A stretch of DNA of 47,410 nt from JANMDN01 sp031376285 (GCA_031376285.1 JANMDN010000073.1:1-47410), one strand, 5' to 3'. Counted from the stretch's first letter, positions 17,681 to 26,339 are shown. Translations and numbers: made by a program. The notes: a model not told the origin generated them from the letters alone.

Positions 17681-17982
17681 CAGCCGATCCCCGATCCCGC
17701 GGTCTCAAAGAACGCGACGATCGCTTTCGCGCCACCGATCAAAAACGCGGCACCGGCGGAGATGAACAAGCCGCTCTTTCCCTGAGCGGCGTGGTGGAAG
17801 TTCCCTCCCCGCGATCCAAGCGCCCACCACCCCGCCGAGACCACAAGCCCGGCAAGCGCGGCAAGAAGCCCCCAAAAGAGCAGGCCCGAGACGAACCCCT
17901 GAAGGGCTTCAGTACCGGGCAGGCCCTTCGGGTCCGGTTTTGATCCGAGGTTGGTCGCTGCGGCAAACACGAGGCCCGTCAC
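17680..17982 (-). CDS. Small two-helix membrane protein (DUF6112-like; VirB2-like candidate)
   Basis: The 100-residue protein has two hydrophobic segments (FVSGLLFWGLLAALAGLVVSAGWW and SGLFISAGAAFLIGGAKAIVAFF) split by a short Gly-rich polar loop (GSRGGNFHHAAQGKSG). Size and topology match pilin-like VirB2 proteins and the small membrane proteins that open actinobacterial transfer operons. GTG 17982 was chosen because a perfect GGAGG lies six bases upstream. A longer frame to 18114 lacks such a site. It is the first gene of the leftward transfer operon, and all following genes are joined by overlaps. Confidence 0.72.
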   Translation of the reverse strand: MTGLVFAAATNLGSKPDPKGLPGTEALQGFVSGLLFWGLLAALAGLVVSAGWWALGSRGGNFHHAAQGKSGLFISAGAAFLIGGAKAIVAFFETAGSGIG

Positions 17983-18103
17983 GAGCGGCCTCCAAGCGCG
18001 GGGCCGGTGGTTATCCACAGGCGATCTTTCGTTGTGCGGGTCATTTCCTGTCCTTCGGCCGTAGTGACAACTAAGCATGGACAGTGTATAACTCAGCACG
18101 GCC
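17983..18103. promoter_or_regulatory. Divergent control region of the two transfer operons
   Basis: This region separates the leftward secretion operon from the rightward wall-hydrolase operon. It contains a perfect DnaA-box-like TTATCCACA at 18011-18019. The 13-base string around it (18009-18021) also occurs at 4482-4494 before the relaxase, in the same orientation relative to the downstream transfer gene. A sigma70-like promoter pointing right reads GTGACA (18064-18069), 17 bases, TATAAC (18087-18092). Transcription would start near 18099. Confidence 0.5.
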
Positions 18104-18163
18104 ATGGATTGCAAGGGCCGCGGCTACCGAGCACCGACGACTTCAACCCAGGACCTACCGCCG

Positions 18164-18655
18164 ATGGGCACGACGACCACCCACATCGCAATCGCCGCGA
18201 CGACTGCCGCACTCCTTGCGGGTCTCGTGGCCCTTGACCGGGGCACCGGCAGCTCATCTGTACCGGTGGCATCGATCGCGGCGCCTGCTGCGGCCGGGCG
18301 AGATGGCCTCGACCGCAGACCGAGCCAACGAGAGGCAACGCGAATCGAGGAGACCACCCGGACGTTCCTTGGTGCGTACCTGCCCTACACCCGCAACCAC
18401 CCCGGTGCCCTCACCAAGCTCCCGAGCGGCACCGCGGACCCGGGGCTCGTTGAGCATCTCCTCGCCGCGCCTCCGCACGGACGCCCGACCGACTCGGCCG
18501 AGACCATCGGTCGTATCGCCATCGAGCGCCTCGCCGATCGCGAAGCCGTTGTCGTCGCTGACATCCAGGAGACCGGAGGCGGCTACGCGGTCGCGCTCAC
18601 CCTCACCCGCCACGACGGCCGGTGGACGGTCACCGACACCCGACCCGCGGGATAG
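18164..18655 (+). CDS. Exported protein of the transfer region, family unknown
   Basis: The 163-residue protein has an N-terminal hydrophobic segment (IAIAATTAALLAGLVAL). The outside domain contains RTFLGAYLPYTRNHPGALTKLPSG, then IGRIAIERLADREAVVVADIQETGGGYAVALTLTRHDGRWTVTDTRPAG. The closing alternating strand pattern resembles NTF2-like or VirB8-like accessory domains (Y-x-V-x-L-T-L ... G-x-W-x-V), so it may be a second membrane-proximal channel component; that is inference. ATG 18164 follows AGGA at ten bases. An ATG at 18104, close to the predicted transcript start, is an alternative that adds 20 residues. It ends five bases before the hydrolase gene. Confidence 0.7.
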   Translation: MGTTTTHIAIAATTAALLAGLVALDRGTGSSSVPVASIAAPAAAGRDGLDRRPSQREATRIEETTRTFLGAYLPYTRNHPGALTKLPSGTADPGLVEHLLAAPPHGRPTDSAETIGRIAIERLADREAVVVADIQETGGGYAVALTLTRHDGRWTVTDTRPAG

Positions 18656-18660
18656 CGACG

Positions 18661-19758
18661 ATGCCAAACGCCCTCGCCCGAGTCGCGCTTGCGACGACCG
18701 CCATCCCTACCCTGCTCATCGGCGCAGCGATCGCCGGAGTCACCGAGCAGTCGGCGTCAGCCCAGGCCGCCTACACGCCAAGCGCCTTGGCGGTCGCCGA
18801 CATCCCGCCCGATCGCCTCGCTACGTACCAGGCCGCGGCCACCCGGTATGGCATCGACTGGGCCGTGCTCGCCGCGATCGGAAAAATCGAATGCGACCAC
18901 GGACGCCTCAACCTCCCGGGTTGCAACCCCGCGGGCACAACGAACTCGGCCGGTGCGACCGGACCCATGCAGTTCCTCGCACCCACCTGGCGGGCCGGCA
19001 CCCGCATCGGGACGGTCCCACCAACCGGGGCCTCGACAACCAGCGAAGCCGGCGGATACGCCACCGACGGAGACGGCGACGGAATCGCCGACGTCTGGAA
19101 CCCCGCAGACGCAGCCGCCGGAGCCGCCCGCTACCTCCACGCACTCGGAGCACCCGGCGACTACCCGAAAGCGATCTGGGCCTACAACCACGCCGACTGG
19201 TACGTCCACAGCGTCCTCGCCCAAGCCGACCGGTACCGGGCTGCGGCCGCTCCGATCGCAGCCGGTGAGACGAGCCCTCAAGCCGCTGCGATCCTCGCGT
19301 GGGCACACGCCCACGTAGGACGCCTCGCGTACTCCATGAACCTCGCCGACCGCGGCGACACCGTCACCGACATGCAAACCCGACGTGACCCCGCAAGCGC
19401 GTACTGCGACTGCTCAAGCTTCGCCCGGTGGGCCTACGCAAACGGCGCCGGCATCGACATCGGTAGCTCGACCGTCACCCAATGGCCCGCCAACGGCAAC
19501 CTCCCCACAAGCGAAACCCCCGTCGTCACGGCCCAGTTCGAGCGCGGCATCGGTGCCGGCCCCCCGGAGGGCGGCTATCGGCCCGCCGATCTCATCTTCT
19601 TCGGTCACGGTGAAGGTGGGGGAGGGCACGTCGCCCTCTACGCCGGAGGCGGCCAAATCGTCCAATGCTCAAGCAGCGGTGGCGGCTCAAACACCCGGCC
19701 CCTTGCCGGATACGTCACCCCAACCGGGTGGCTGCGGTGGAGGCAGATCAGTGGATAG
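18661..19758 (+). CDS. Bifunctional lytic transglycosylase / NlpC-P60 wall hydrolase
   Basis: The 365-residue exported protein opens the cell wall for the conjugation channel, the VirB1/CwlT role. A signal peptide (residues 1-36) is followed by a transglycosylase domain with catalytic Glu77 (AAIGKIECDHGRL), the GPMQFLAPTW box and AGAARYLHALG ... AIWAYNHADWYV. A linker leads to an NlpC/P60 endopeptidase domain with Cys251 (YCDCSSFARWAY), the GYRPADLIFFG box and His323 (GGGHVALYAGGG). Both active sites look intact. ATG 18661 gives a clean signal peptide; the frame upstream is a shadow. It is co-directional with the preceding exported protein. Confidence 0.92.
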   Translation: MPNALARVALATTAIPTLLIGAAIAGVTEQSASAQAAYTPSALAVADIPPDRLATYQAAATRYGIDWAVLAAIGKIECDHGRLNLPGCNPAGTTNSAGATGPMQFLAPTWRAGTRIGTVPPTGASTTSEAGGYATDGDGDGIADVWNPADAAAGAARYLHALGAPGDYPKAIWAYNHADWYVHSVLAQADRYRAAAAPIAAGETSPQAAAILAWAHAHVGRLAYSMNLADRGDTVTDMQTRRDPASAYCDCSSFARWAYANGAGIDIGSSTVTQWPANGNLPTSETPVVTAQFERGIGAGPPEGGYRPADLIFFGHGEGGGGHVALYAGGGQIVQCSSSGGGSNTRPLAGYVTPTGWLRWRQISG

Positions 19759-19904
19759 CCCACGCCCCGTCTCACGCGGTCCGCCCGGCGCGCGGCCGTC
19801 TGACGAAGGAGGGGCCCGACGCGAAACCCAGATGGATTTGTGTCGGAAGCGTGACAAAGCGGACCCGGCCGTGCCAACAGTGAAACGAAAGGAACACAAC
19901 AGCC

Positions 19905-20414
19905 ATGACAGTCACCAAACGCCAACGGGCGCTCGCGACACTCACCGGATGCGCCAGCCTCGTTGCCTTCGCCGGTGTCGCAGACGCAGCATCGCCGCTG
20001 ACCAGGGGGCAGCTCGCCAAGCGTGCAAACGCGATCTGCGCCGAAGCGATTGGCGAGCTACGAGCGCTCCCGCCGGTCGCTCCGACGAGCAGCCGCAGCC
20101 AGATCCGAGCAATGTTCGACGGGGGCTACCTGATCGAGCAGCGGCAACTCGCGCGGCTCTCGGCACTCCACCCGCCGGCAGGGTTGGCGAGTGTCTACAA
20201 GACGAACCTCGTCCGGCACGAACGTTTCAACCAAGCAATCCGAGCCCTTGTGGTGAAGCTCGGCACCGGGACTCCCGTCGCGACGGTCCTTGCCCAGGGC
20301 ATCCCGGAAATCACGCGGCGCTCCGATGCGTTCGACCGAGTCGCCAAGTCGATGGGGCACACCGCCTGCACCGACCCCAACCGCAACGCCAGCCCAGCCG
20401 CGATCTCGGCCTGA
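19905..20414 (+). CDS. Secreted protein of unknown function
   Basis: The 169-residue protein has a signal peptide (LATLTGCASLVAFAGVADA, cleavage near residue 28). A helical domain follows (LTRGQLAKRANAICAEAIGELRALPP, YLIEQRQLARLSALHPPAGLASVYKTNLVRHERF). This LxxxAxxxCxxA start followed by a long helical bundle is seen in many small secreted actinobacterial proteins of unknown role, often near P-loop or cell-surface genes. ATG 19905 has AAAGGAA 12 bases upstream. A strong hairpin follows at 20464-20488. It is separated from the wall hydrolase by 146 bases, so it may have its own promoter. Confidence 0.75.
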   Translation: MTVTKRQRALATLTGCASLVAFAGVADAASPLTRGQLAKRANAICAEAIGELRALPPVAPTSSRSQIRAMFDGGYLIEQRQLARLSALHPPAGLASVYKTNLVRHERFNQAIRALVVKLGTGTPVATVLAQGIPEITRRSDAFDRVAKSMGHTACTDPNRNASPAAISA

Positions 20415-20463
20415 CGAGCCCGAGCTTTCAGGCAACCCAGGACGATGACGCGCAAACACCAGA

Positions 20464-20488
20464 CGCCCGGCCGCTCAGCGGCCGGGCG
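20464..20488 (+). terminator. Strong GC hairpin after the secreted protein gene
   Basis: CGCCCGGCCGCT and AGCGGCCGGGCG form a perfect 12-bp inverted repeat with a single central base. It lies 50 bases past a gene end and before the excisionase/integrase pair. There is no T-run. It should insulate the recombination genes from transfer transcription; that role is inferred. Confidence 0.5.
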
Positions 20489-20542
20489 GAGGAAACCGCC
20501 TCTTGCGGAGCCAGATGGCGTGGCCCATCGAGGGCTGGACTG

Positions 20543-20764
20543 ATGGCGACCCGAGAGATCGACGGCCGTCGCCTTGCGCTCTCACCAGACGAGGCCGCAG
20601 CCGCGCTCGGGGTCTCTCGGGACTACTTCGATGACCACATCGGTCCCGAGCTTCGGATCGTGCGTCGAGGGCGACGAAAACTCGTGCCGGTCCGTGAAAT
20701 CGAATCCTGGCTTGAGCGCGAAGCCGGGTTCACCCTCCGCTCGCAACGAGGAGCCAGGCGTTGA
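20543..20764 (+). CDS. xis: Excisionase-like helix-turn-helix protein
   Basis: The 73-residue protein matches the MerR-like DNA-binding fold used by excisionases: LSPDEAAAALGVSRDYFDDHIGPELRIVRRGRRKLVPVREIESWLE. It should bend DNA at the ICE ends and steer the integrase toward excision. ATG 20543 was chosen because it begins exactly at the domain; the frame upstream shadows other genes. Its TGA overlaps the TTG start of the integrase gene (TTGA), so the two are coupled, typical of xis-int pairs. Confidence 0.8.
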   Translation: MATREIDGRRLALSPDEAAAALGVSRDYFDDHIGPELRIVRRGRRKLVPVREIESWLEREAGFTLRSQRGARR

Positions 20765-21918
20765 CAGGCCGACGCAAGACATCCGGGATCGAGCCGCGCC
20801 ATCGCAAGGATTGCCCAGCCCTTGCGGGCGGCAGCTGCGCGTGCGACCCGGCCTACCGTGCAGAGATCTTTGACAAACAAACCGGCCAGAAAGTTCGACG
20901 GACGTTCCCGACCCATGCGGCAGCGAAGGCATGGCGCCAGGACGCGGTTTCAGAGCAGCGCAGAGGCCTCCGCCGGATACCGACGTCACGGACGATCCGG
21001 GCTGCGGCCGAGGAACTCATCGAAGGCCTCCACGCTGGAACCGTTCGCAACCGCTCAGGTCATCTCTACAAACCGTCGGCGATCAGCAGCTACGAGGAAG
21101 CCCTTCGACGTCGCATCATCCCGACCTTCGGCACGGCCCGCCTGAGTGAGCTCACCCGCGCCGACGTCCAAGGCTTCGTCGACCAATTGCTTCGCGAAGG
21201 TCTCGGACCAAGCACCGTTCGAAATCTCGTCATGCCCCTGCGCGTCATCTTCCGACGCGCAGTTGTCCGAGGTGAGGTCCCACTGAATCCCTGCGACAAA
21301 CTGGAACTCCCGGCCGTTCGCGGCCGTCGCGACCGCATTGCAAACTCCGCCGAAGCCGCACGGCTGATCCGCGCGCTGCGTCCGGGGGATCGGGCCCTGT
21401 GGGCAGTCGCCCTCTACGCCGGACTTCGACGCGGTGAGATCGCCAGCCTCCGGTGGGATCACCTCGACTTCAAACGCGGCGTGATCAACGTAGATACCGC
21501 CTACGACTACAAGAGCCGAGTCCACACCGAGCCCAAGAGCGAGGCCGGAAACCGTCGAGTGCCAATCATCTCGACCCTGGCCAGCGCCCTGCGGACCCAC
21601 CGGGAACTGACCGGAAGGTCCGACGGGCTCGTCTTCGGCCGAGATGGGAACCGGCCGTTTGACCCGTCGAGTACACGCGCTCGGGCGCACCGCGACTGGG
21701 CCGCCGCCGGCATCGCGTCGATCGAACTCCACGAAGCACGACACACGTTTGCCAGCCTCATGATCGCCGCCGGTGTCGCTCCGAAAGCGCTCCAGGTGTA
21801 CATGGGCCACAGCTCCATACGAATCACGTTTGACCGCTACGGGCACCTCCTACCCGGAAACGAAGCTGAGGCGGCAGGCCTCCTTGAGCGCTTCATCTCC
21901 CTCGATCCGGACGCATAG
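20761..21918 (+). CDS. int: Tyrosine recombinase integrase
   Basis: The 385-residue protein should integrate and excise the ICE. It has an N-terminal arm-binding part (~1-60, with a CxCDPAYRAEIFDKQTG segment), a core-binding SAM-like domain (~65-160) and a complete catalytic domain. The catalytic residues are Arg223 (LRRGEI), His324 and Arg327 (HEARHT), His350 (GHSS) and the nucleophile Tyr360 (FDRYGH). TTG 20761 is set by the overlap with the excisionase gene. A second, truncated copy of a close relative lies at 34727-35410 (shared NPCDKLELPAVR), so related elements entered this locus more than once. It is the best candidate enzyme for the tRNA-Cys-like cores downstream. Confidence 0.95.
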   Translation: MTGRRKTSGIEPRHRKDCPALAGGSCACDPAYRAEIFDKQTGQKVRRTFPTHAAAKAWRQDAVSEQRRGLRRIPTSRTIRAAAEELIEGLHAGTVRNRSGHLYKPSAISSYEEALRRRIIPTFGTARLSELTRADVQGFVDQLLREGLGPSTVRNLVMPLRVIFRRAVVRGEVPLNPCDKLELPAVRGRRDRIANSAEAARLIRALRPGDRALWAVALYAGLRRGEIASLRWDHLDFKRGVINVDTAYDYKSRVHTEPKSEAGNRRVPIISTLASALRTHRELTGRSDGLVFGRDGNRPFDPSSTRARAHRDWAAAGIASIELHEARHTFASLMIAAGVAPKALQVYMGHSSIRITFDRYGHLLPGNEAEAAGLLERFISLDPDA

Positions 21919-22026
21919 GTCGGTGACCCACTCACACAGTCCTCGAACGCCGCCCAGCCGCAGGCAAGAATGGTCCCGTCACGATGGTTTCGCTCGCATT
22001 CCGCTCGCGTGTGCTTGGGCCGCGCC

Positions 22027-22539
22027 ATGACGAGTGCGCCCGACGACCTGCCTTCCGTGTTCGAGATCGAATTCTACAAGGCACCGGACGGCTCCAAGCC
22101 CGTCCTTGACTGGATCAAGAACGACCTCAGCCCAACCAAGCGACGTGCCCTCGGGTCAGCGATGCGCCGCATCCTCCAGCAGCACGGCGTCCAGGTTTGC
22201 CGCAACCACTGGGGCAAGAAGGTCCACCCCGACGGCCTCTACGAGTTCCGCGTCCGAATGACCGGCCGCCAAGTCCTCAACCTCCAAACCGAAATCCACG
22301 GGACCACCGAACACGCCACCCGAACGCGCCTCGGCATCGACACGTCGGAAGAAATCCTCCTTCGCGTGTTCTTCCACCCGCACGGCGACAAGATCCTGCT
22401 CCTACTCGGCGGATACGACAAAGGCCAAGACCCAAACGCCAAGCGCCAACAAACCGAGATCAAACTCGCCCTCGGACGCCTCACCGCCTGGAAGCAAACC
22501 GCGCACAACGAGCGAACGCGCCCGCCGCGACGTCCTTGA
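22027..22539 (+). CDS. higB: HigB/RelE-type toxin (Gp49-like)
   Basis: The 170-residue protein has the layout of phage-derived Gp49/HigB toxins. It begins EFYKAPDGSKPVLDWIKNDL, continues CRNHWGKKVHPDGLYEFRVRMTGRQVLNLQTEIHG and then ILLRVFFHPHGDKILLLLGGYDKGQDPN. That is the strand-rich RelE fold with basic residues that cuts mRNA on ribosomes. The toxin precedes the antitoxin, the gene order typical of HigBA. ATG 22027 was chosen because the domain starts soon after; upstream codons look non-coding. The C-terminal tail is longer than usual. It helps keep the ICE in the host. Confidence 0.85.
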   Translation: MTSAPDDLPSVFEIEFYKAPDGSKPVLDWIKNDLSPTKRRALGSAMRRILQQHGVQVCRNHWGKKVHPDGLYEFRVRMTGRQVLNLQTEIHGTTEHATRTRLGIDTSEEILLRVFFHPHGDKILLLLGGYDKGQDPNAKRQQTEIKLALGRLTAWKQTAHNERTRPPRRP

Positions 22540-22593
22540 CACGGTATGTGCAAAAGCCCATACTCACGCGGAGTCGCACGAACAGGAAGACCG

Positions 22594-22899
22594 ATGGGTG
22601 ACTTCGAACAACTGATCCACGACATCGAGGCCGAGGCGAGAGCCGAAGGTCCTGCCGCGGTCGCCGAGCTGGCCGCTCTCGACACACGCTTCGCGCTCGC
22701 CTCCCAACTGATGCAACTCCGCAAACAACTCAAGATCACCCAGAAACAACTCGCGAAAGCCTCCGGCGTCGACCAAGCCGAGATCAGCCGAATCGAGCGC
22801 GGTGAAATCAACCCCACCGTCCTCACCATCGCCAAACTCCTCCAGCCCCTCGGCGCACGCCTCAGCATCACCATCGGCATGGACTCACTCGCCGCATAG
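22594..22899 (+). CDS. higA: HigA-type XRE antitoxin
   Basis: The protein has 101 residues. A helical N-terminal part is followed by an XRE helix-turn-helix (LMQLRKQLKITQKQLAKASGVDQAEISRIERGEINPTVLTIAKLLQPLGARLSI). ATG 22594 has AGGAAG six bases upstream. The gene follows the toxin by 54 bases. It should neutralise the HigB-like toxin and repress the operon. A perfect 11-bp inverted repeat at 22927-22974 lies just after the stop. Confidence 0.88.
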   Translation: MGDFEQLIHDIEAEARAEGPAAVAELAALDTRFALASQLMQLRKQLKITQKQLAKASGVDQAEISRIERGEINPTVLTIAKLLQPLGARLSITIGMDSLAA

Positions 22900-22926
22900 C
22901 GCCGACCGCGCAAAGGACGTGAATCG

Positions 22927-22974
22927 CCCCGACTTGATAGAGGGTTCCACCAAAGAGCGAGACTCAAGTCGGGG
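22927..22974 (+). terminator. Inverted repeat after the toxin-antitoxin pair
   Basis: CCCCGACTTGA and TCAAGTCGGGG are perfect complements separated by 26 bases. They lie 28 bases past the antitoxin stop. The position suggests a terminator, but the long loop also allows a protein-binding site. Confidence 0.4.
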
Positions 22975-23481
22975 TGGGACAACCCACTCACGCGTGTCTG
23001 TCAAAGCATGCGCTACTCGGCACGAGGGGGCCAGGATGGCTCCCCTGTCAACAATCTTCGAGGGTGCGGCGACCGCCGACCTGCCCGTCATCCACTCGTC
23101 AAGTCGATCGCTCGCGATCACCACACACACGCCACGGCCGACATCAGCTGCTCCTCGTTGGCAGTGTCGACGAAGAATCGGTGAACCATCAGGACGTCAA
23201 CGCAGGCCTGCTGGACATGATGGCGAGCGCGACGAGGTGACCCAATGCCGACCGTCGCGCGGAGTCGCGGTGTGCTCGAATAGGGCAGCGCTGTGCGGTA
23301 CGCCCTGCGCCACGGGGCTAGCAGGCCTTCGCCCCTGCGCGACCGCGAGACCCAGATGGGCCGTTTCTGCGGACTGCGCTCTGATCTGCGCAGTCGCGGT
23401 GGACCTTCGGCGGAATGTGTCCACTTTCCAGGTTCTACGCTGTCGGAGAAAGCCCACGTTGAGAAACGGACGTACCTAGCC
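22975..23481. other. Gap before the DUF4760-like gene
   Basis: About 500 bases with no supported gene. Short open frames on both strands give Arg/Ser-rich sequence without motifs. The frame of the next gene is open upstream to 23293, but that extension (RHGASRPSPLRDRET) looks non-coding. Confidence 0.3.
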
Positions 23482-24552
23482 GTGAACCTGGCAGACGCAG
23501 CAAGCATTTTCACCATCGGAGGCTTCGGGGCCGCGACGGCTGCGATCTGGTTTGCGGGACGGCAACTCAGGACGCAGGCTGCTAGCCAGAAGCTGCACGC
23601 TGTTCTTGAGACGAACAGGCTCTGGGTCGACGTCAACACGTCGATGCGGTCTGAGCCCATCGCGTTCCCGCCTCACGTGCTGCGACTCATTCTGAGGGCA
23701 TACCGTGAGAACGCCCCGGGGTCGCGGCCCGCCTTGCCGAACCACCTGGAACCGGCGACGCCGATTGAGATGGTGACGCCCTTCGGTCTCGCATGTCTCC
23801 TGCCGGCTGGCGTCACCGACCCTGCCGCGGCGCCTCGCTGCGAGCGTGAGTACTCGCGGCTGATGCTGGTGCGTGCCTTGGTCACGGGCGTTGTTCTCAC
23901 CACGCTCGACGCGACAGCCCGGGGGCTAGACGGACCGCCAGCCCTGGCCGACGTGAGTGCGAACGAACGAGTTGAATTGTCGGCGTGCCTCGATGCCCTG
24001 CATCGTCATCTTCGTCACTATGTCAATCGGCTCAACGAAGTCGCCGAACTGTACGAGGCCGGTCTCCTTGATCGGCGACTGTTTCTCACAAAGCGGAATA
24101 CCACGATCATCCGCCAAGCCTTCGTCGTGGAGCCTTACATCCTATGGTGGAACACGGTTGCGACCGGTCGCTGGGGAATGCGGATCCTGTCCCTTGCCCG
24201 CGCTGCCCGTATGCATCACTGGGCGGACTCACTGCAGAGGCAGCCTCTTCGGCTGAGCGTCGAACCCGTTGCGCTTCGTCCGATTGGTGACTACCCAGGC
24301 CTCATTGCACAGACTGGCTGGATAGTTGGGGCCGGACACGAGCCTGAGCCGAGACGCGTCACCACTGGTATTCACCTCCCGCGGACCGGGTCGCACTTGA
24401 TGGATGGTTTCTCGGAGCGCGACAAGAGGGAGCAGAACCAGTTGATACATGATCTCCACCTGACGCCCGGTGACAGCGCGGCGGCCTGGCGGGACCTCTG
24501 TGCAGACCATGACCGGCAGCTCGCCCTGCGGGAGGAGCTTCTGCGTCGTTAG
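23482..24552 (+). CDS. Single-pass membrane protein, DUF4760-like candidate
   Basis: The 356-residue protein has a short exposed start and one membrane helix near residues 8-28 (IFTIGGFGAATAAIWFAG). A large soluble helical domain follows (CLDALHRHLRHYVNRLNEVAELYEAGLLDRRLFLTK, then IRQAFVVEPYILWWNTV). The pattern of one N-terminal helix, then 'fl N ... G ... d ... y' and a W-x-x-x aromatic segment, resembles DUF4760 proteins. This is a tentative match. GTG 23482 was chosen because it starts just before the helix; the ribosome site is weak. It stands alone between the HigBA pair and a leftward gene, with no clear function. Confidence 0.6.
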   Translation: MNLADAASIFTIGGFGAATAAIWFAGRQLRTQAASQKLHAVLETNRLWVDVNTSMRSEPIAFPPHVLRLILRAYRENAPGSRPALPNHLEPATPIEMVTPFGLACLLPAGVTDPAAAPRCEREYSRLMLVRALVTGVVLTTLDATARGLDGPPALADVSANERVELSACLDALHRHLRHYVNRLNEVAELYEAGLLDRRLFLTKRNTTIIRQAFVVEPYILWWNTVATGRWGMRILSLARAARMHHWADSLQRQPLRLSVEPVALRPIGDYPGLIAQTGWIVGAGHEPEPRRVTTGIHLPRTGSHLMDGFSERDKREQNQLIHDLHLTPGDSAAAWRDLCADHDRQLALREELLRR

Positions 24553-24814
24553 CGTTGACTGGGCGCGTCCTGGTCGCGGTGAGTCCTACTGGGGAATCGG
24601 CCCAGTGCCGAAGCCCACTCAAGCGCCACCGCCGATTGTCGGCTGCCTCGATTACGTTTCGTCTCAGGAAGACCTGCGCCTCCTCCGGGCTCTCTCAACC
24701 CCATTCGAGACCTGCTCCGCGCAGCCGCAGACCGACGAGAGGCCGCAACAAGTGCTCGTTGCCTCGGCGGCAGGAGGCGAGCGCGTTCGTCGACAGTCCC
24801 TTCGCAACGATAAC

Positions 24815-25660
24815 TCAGCTGCCCGGTGCGGCGACGAGGCCGAATCGCGCGAGCCCGGCCTCCGTTGGGCGATCACCGCCAGTGCGGTCCTCGAACACGT
24901 GATGCTCGATAAGGCCCTCATCCTCAAGACGTTCGAGAACATTGCTCAGCCCGAGGGTGATGGCGTTCTCGCCTACACGCTGACAGATGGCGACGGAACT
25001 GACAAATTCGCCACCACTTTCACGCGAGATCTCCCACATGGCCTGCATGATTCGATGCTCTCTGGTCGGCTGCTGTGCAGGCGGTTTCAGTGGCTGCGGC
25101 GTCATCGTGGTCGGGGGCGGCGAGTCTTCATCCGGTATTGCGAATGGGTTTGAGGTGAAGAACTGCTTCACATCACCCTCCCATCCCCGATCAGGCGTCG
25201 GCGCAACCGACGTCCTTAGGAGCATCGAAGATGGCATCGTCTCCTCCATCATCCCGTCGCCGCCATGCTCCACTGACTGCCAGCCGTGTTTCTTCACGAT
25301 CGCCAGGCCAAGCCGAACTTGGGCCCTGACGTTCTCGGGGAAGGACGACCCGTCCGGAGGCGACGAGCATGACGCGAAGAGAACTCGGTGAGTCGTGTTC
25401 GGCAGGTCAGTGCCAAACAGGACCCCTCGACCGTACAGGTGATGGCGCAATGCTCTACACATCTGCCGACCAGCCTCGATCATGGACGCGTAGTCGTCCC
25501 GCGAGTCGTAGAGGGCCATACCCTCGCGCCACGACGCAAGGTCGGCCGCGGCGTCTAGGTCACTGGCGGGCCACTCAGCCCGGACAACCTCAAGCTGGGA
25601 CCAGTCGACCCCCTGGTCGGCCGCAGACGACTGACTCGACTTCTTCGAGAACCAGCCCAT
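24815..25660 (-). CDS. Unknown protein with C-terminal winged-helix-like domain
   Basis: The 281-residue protein starts MGWFSKKSSQSS, a small membrane-proximal or capping start found in several phage/ICE proteins. A soluble middle follows (HRVLFASCSSPPDGSSFPENVRAQVRLGLAIVKKHGW). The C-terminal ~75 residues (EHRIMQAMWEISRESGGEFVSSVAICQRVGENAITLGLSNVLERLEDEGLIEHHVFEDRTGG) have the helix-helix-wing pattern of winged-helix domains. No family name can be given. The 18 bases upstream also encode an in-frame ATG (25678); I prefer the inner ATG. It converges with the preceding gene. Confidence 0.6.
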   Translation of the reverse strand: MGWFSKKSSQSSAADQGVDWSQLEVVRAEWPASDLDAAADLASWREGMALYDSRDDYASMIEAGRQMCRALRHHLYGRGVLFGTDLPNTTHRVLFASCSSPPDGSSFPENVRAQVRLGLAIVKKHGWQSVEHGGDGMMEETMPSSMLLRTSVAPTPDRGWEGDVKQFFTSNPFAIPDEDSPPPTTMTPQPLKPPAQQPTREHRIMQAMWEISRESGGEFVSSVAICQRVGENAITLGLSNVLERLEDEGLIEHHVFEDRTGGDRPTEAGLARFGLVAAPGS

Positions 25661-26002
25661 GCGTCTATTCCTTTCCATCGAGTCGGAAAACTGAGCACGT
25701 ACCTGAGCAGCCCTCGCCTTGTTCCGGCGGGACTGGTAGAGGCGTTGCCGAAAACCTCCGCACCAAAGACGGCGCGCCTGTCGACCGCACCCTGTCGTCC
25801 GCGCGCGAACAACCGAGACCTAAACGCTCCAACGCTGGCCCACCTACCATTGCGGCGCGGAAACGGACCTTCGTCAGCCTGTCGCGACTTGATTGGGATA
25901 CGCGCCTCACATGCGCAACTAGGCCACACGCCGCTGGGTAAGAGAAATCTCGAAGTCGCGCTCCAACTCGCAAGGACCGAGGATCAACACGAAGCGTAGA
26001 TT
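25661..26002. other. Degraded stretch at the ICE right flank
   Basis: No intact gene is visible. A plus-strand frame ends with RNLEVALQLARTEDQHEA near 25999, reminiscent of a tetratricopeptide-like helix, but nothing confirms it. The stretch is probably decayed DNA continuous with the fragments that follow. Confidence 0.25.
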
Positions 26003-26125
26003 TTGGAAGATCGCTCGGCAGCGACTTCCGGCAACGCGCTGACTAAGGGCTTTGTCTATTCGTTTAAGACTGAACTCATCCGCGACCGCGTCGGGCAAAC
26101 CAGATCGCAGCTCGAACTCGACCCG
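26003..26125 (+). pseudogene. IS3-family transposase fragment
   Basis: The frame reads SGNALTKGFVYSFKTELIRDRV, then GQTRSQLELD. This matches the last conserved block of IS3-type OrfB transposases (xDNAxxEGFxxTLKTELIRDRxWxTRxQLE), which carries the catalytic Glu of DDE. Only ~35 codons remain and the flanks are unrelated, so this is a relic. It shows that an insertion sequence once lay here. Confidence 0.6.
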
Positions 26126-26190
26126 TCAAAACCAGTCTGGCTCACCGCGGCCATTCGCCCTGTGGCCGCCTCTCCTAGTAGGGTCGCGGA

Positions 26191-26339
26191 ATGGGACTCT
26201 TTCGAAAAGCGGTACAGGAACTAGAACTCCGCGGGCAAGCCCAGTAGTGGTTTGAGGCGGCCGGGGAACTTGGGCACGCCCAGTCTGCGTTCAACGCCGG
26301 CTGGGTCGCCCACCAAGCCGACGATCCAGCCCGGCGTCG
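26191..26339 (+). pseudogene. Sel1-repeat protein fragment with internal stop
   Basis: From ATG 26191 the frame reads MGLFRKAVQELELRGQAQ, then TAG at 26245, then WFEAAGELGHAQSAFNAGWVAHQADDPARR. The second part fits one Sel1/TPR-like repeat (A-x-x-W-F-x-x-A-A-x-x-G-H-A-x-A-x-x-N-x-G). The internal stop and the shift into a different gene fragment mark it as dead. Confidence 0.5.

Noticed and set aside
19385..20542. Upstream extension of the excisionase frame
   Set aside because: It overlaps the wall hydrolase and the secreted protein genes in another frame and shows only Ser/Pro/Arg-rich shadow sequence.
23118..23660. Minus-strand open frame of 180 codons
   Set aside because: It overlaps the membrane-protein gene start and lacks recognisable features.
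24470..25153. Plus-strand open frame of 227 codons
   Set aside because: It runs antisense through the 281-aa gene and out of the end of the DUF4760-like gene, without motif or ribosome site.
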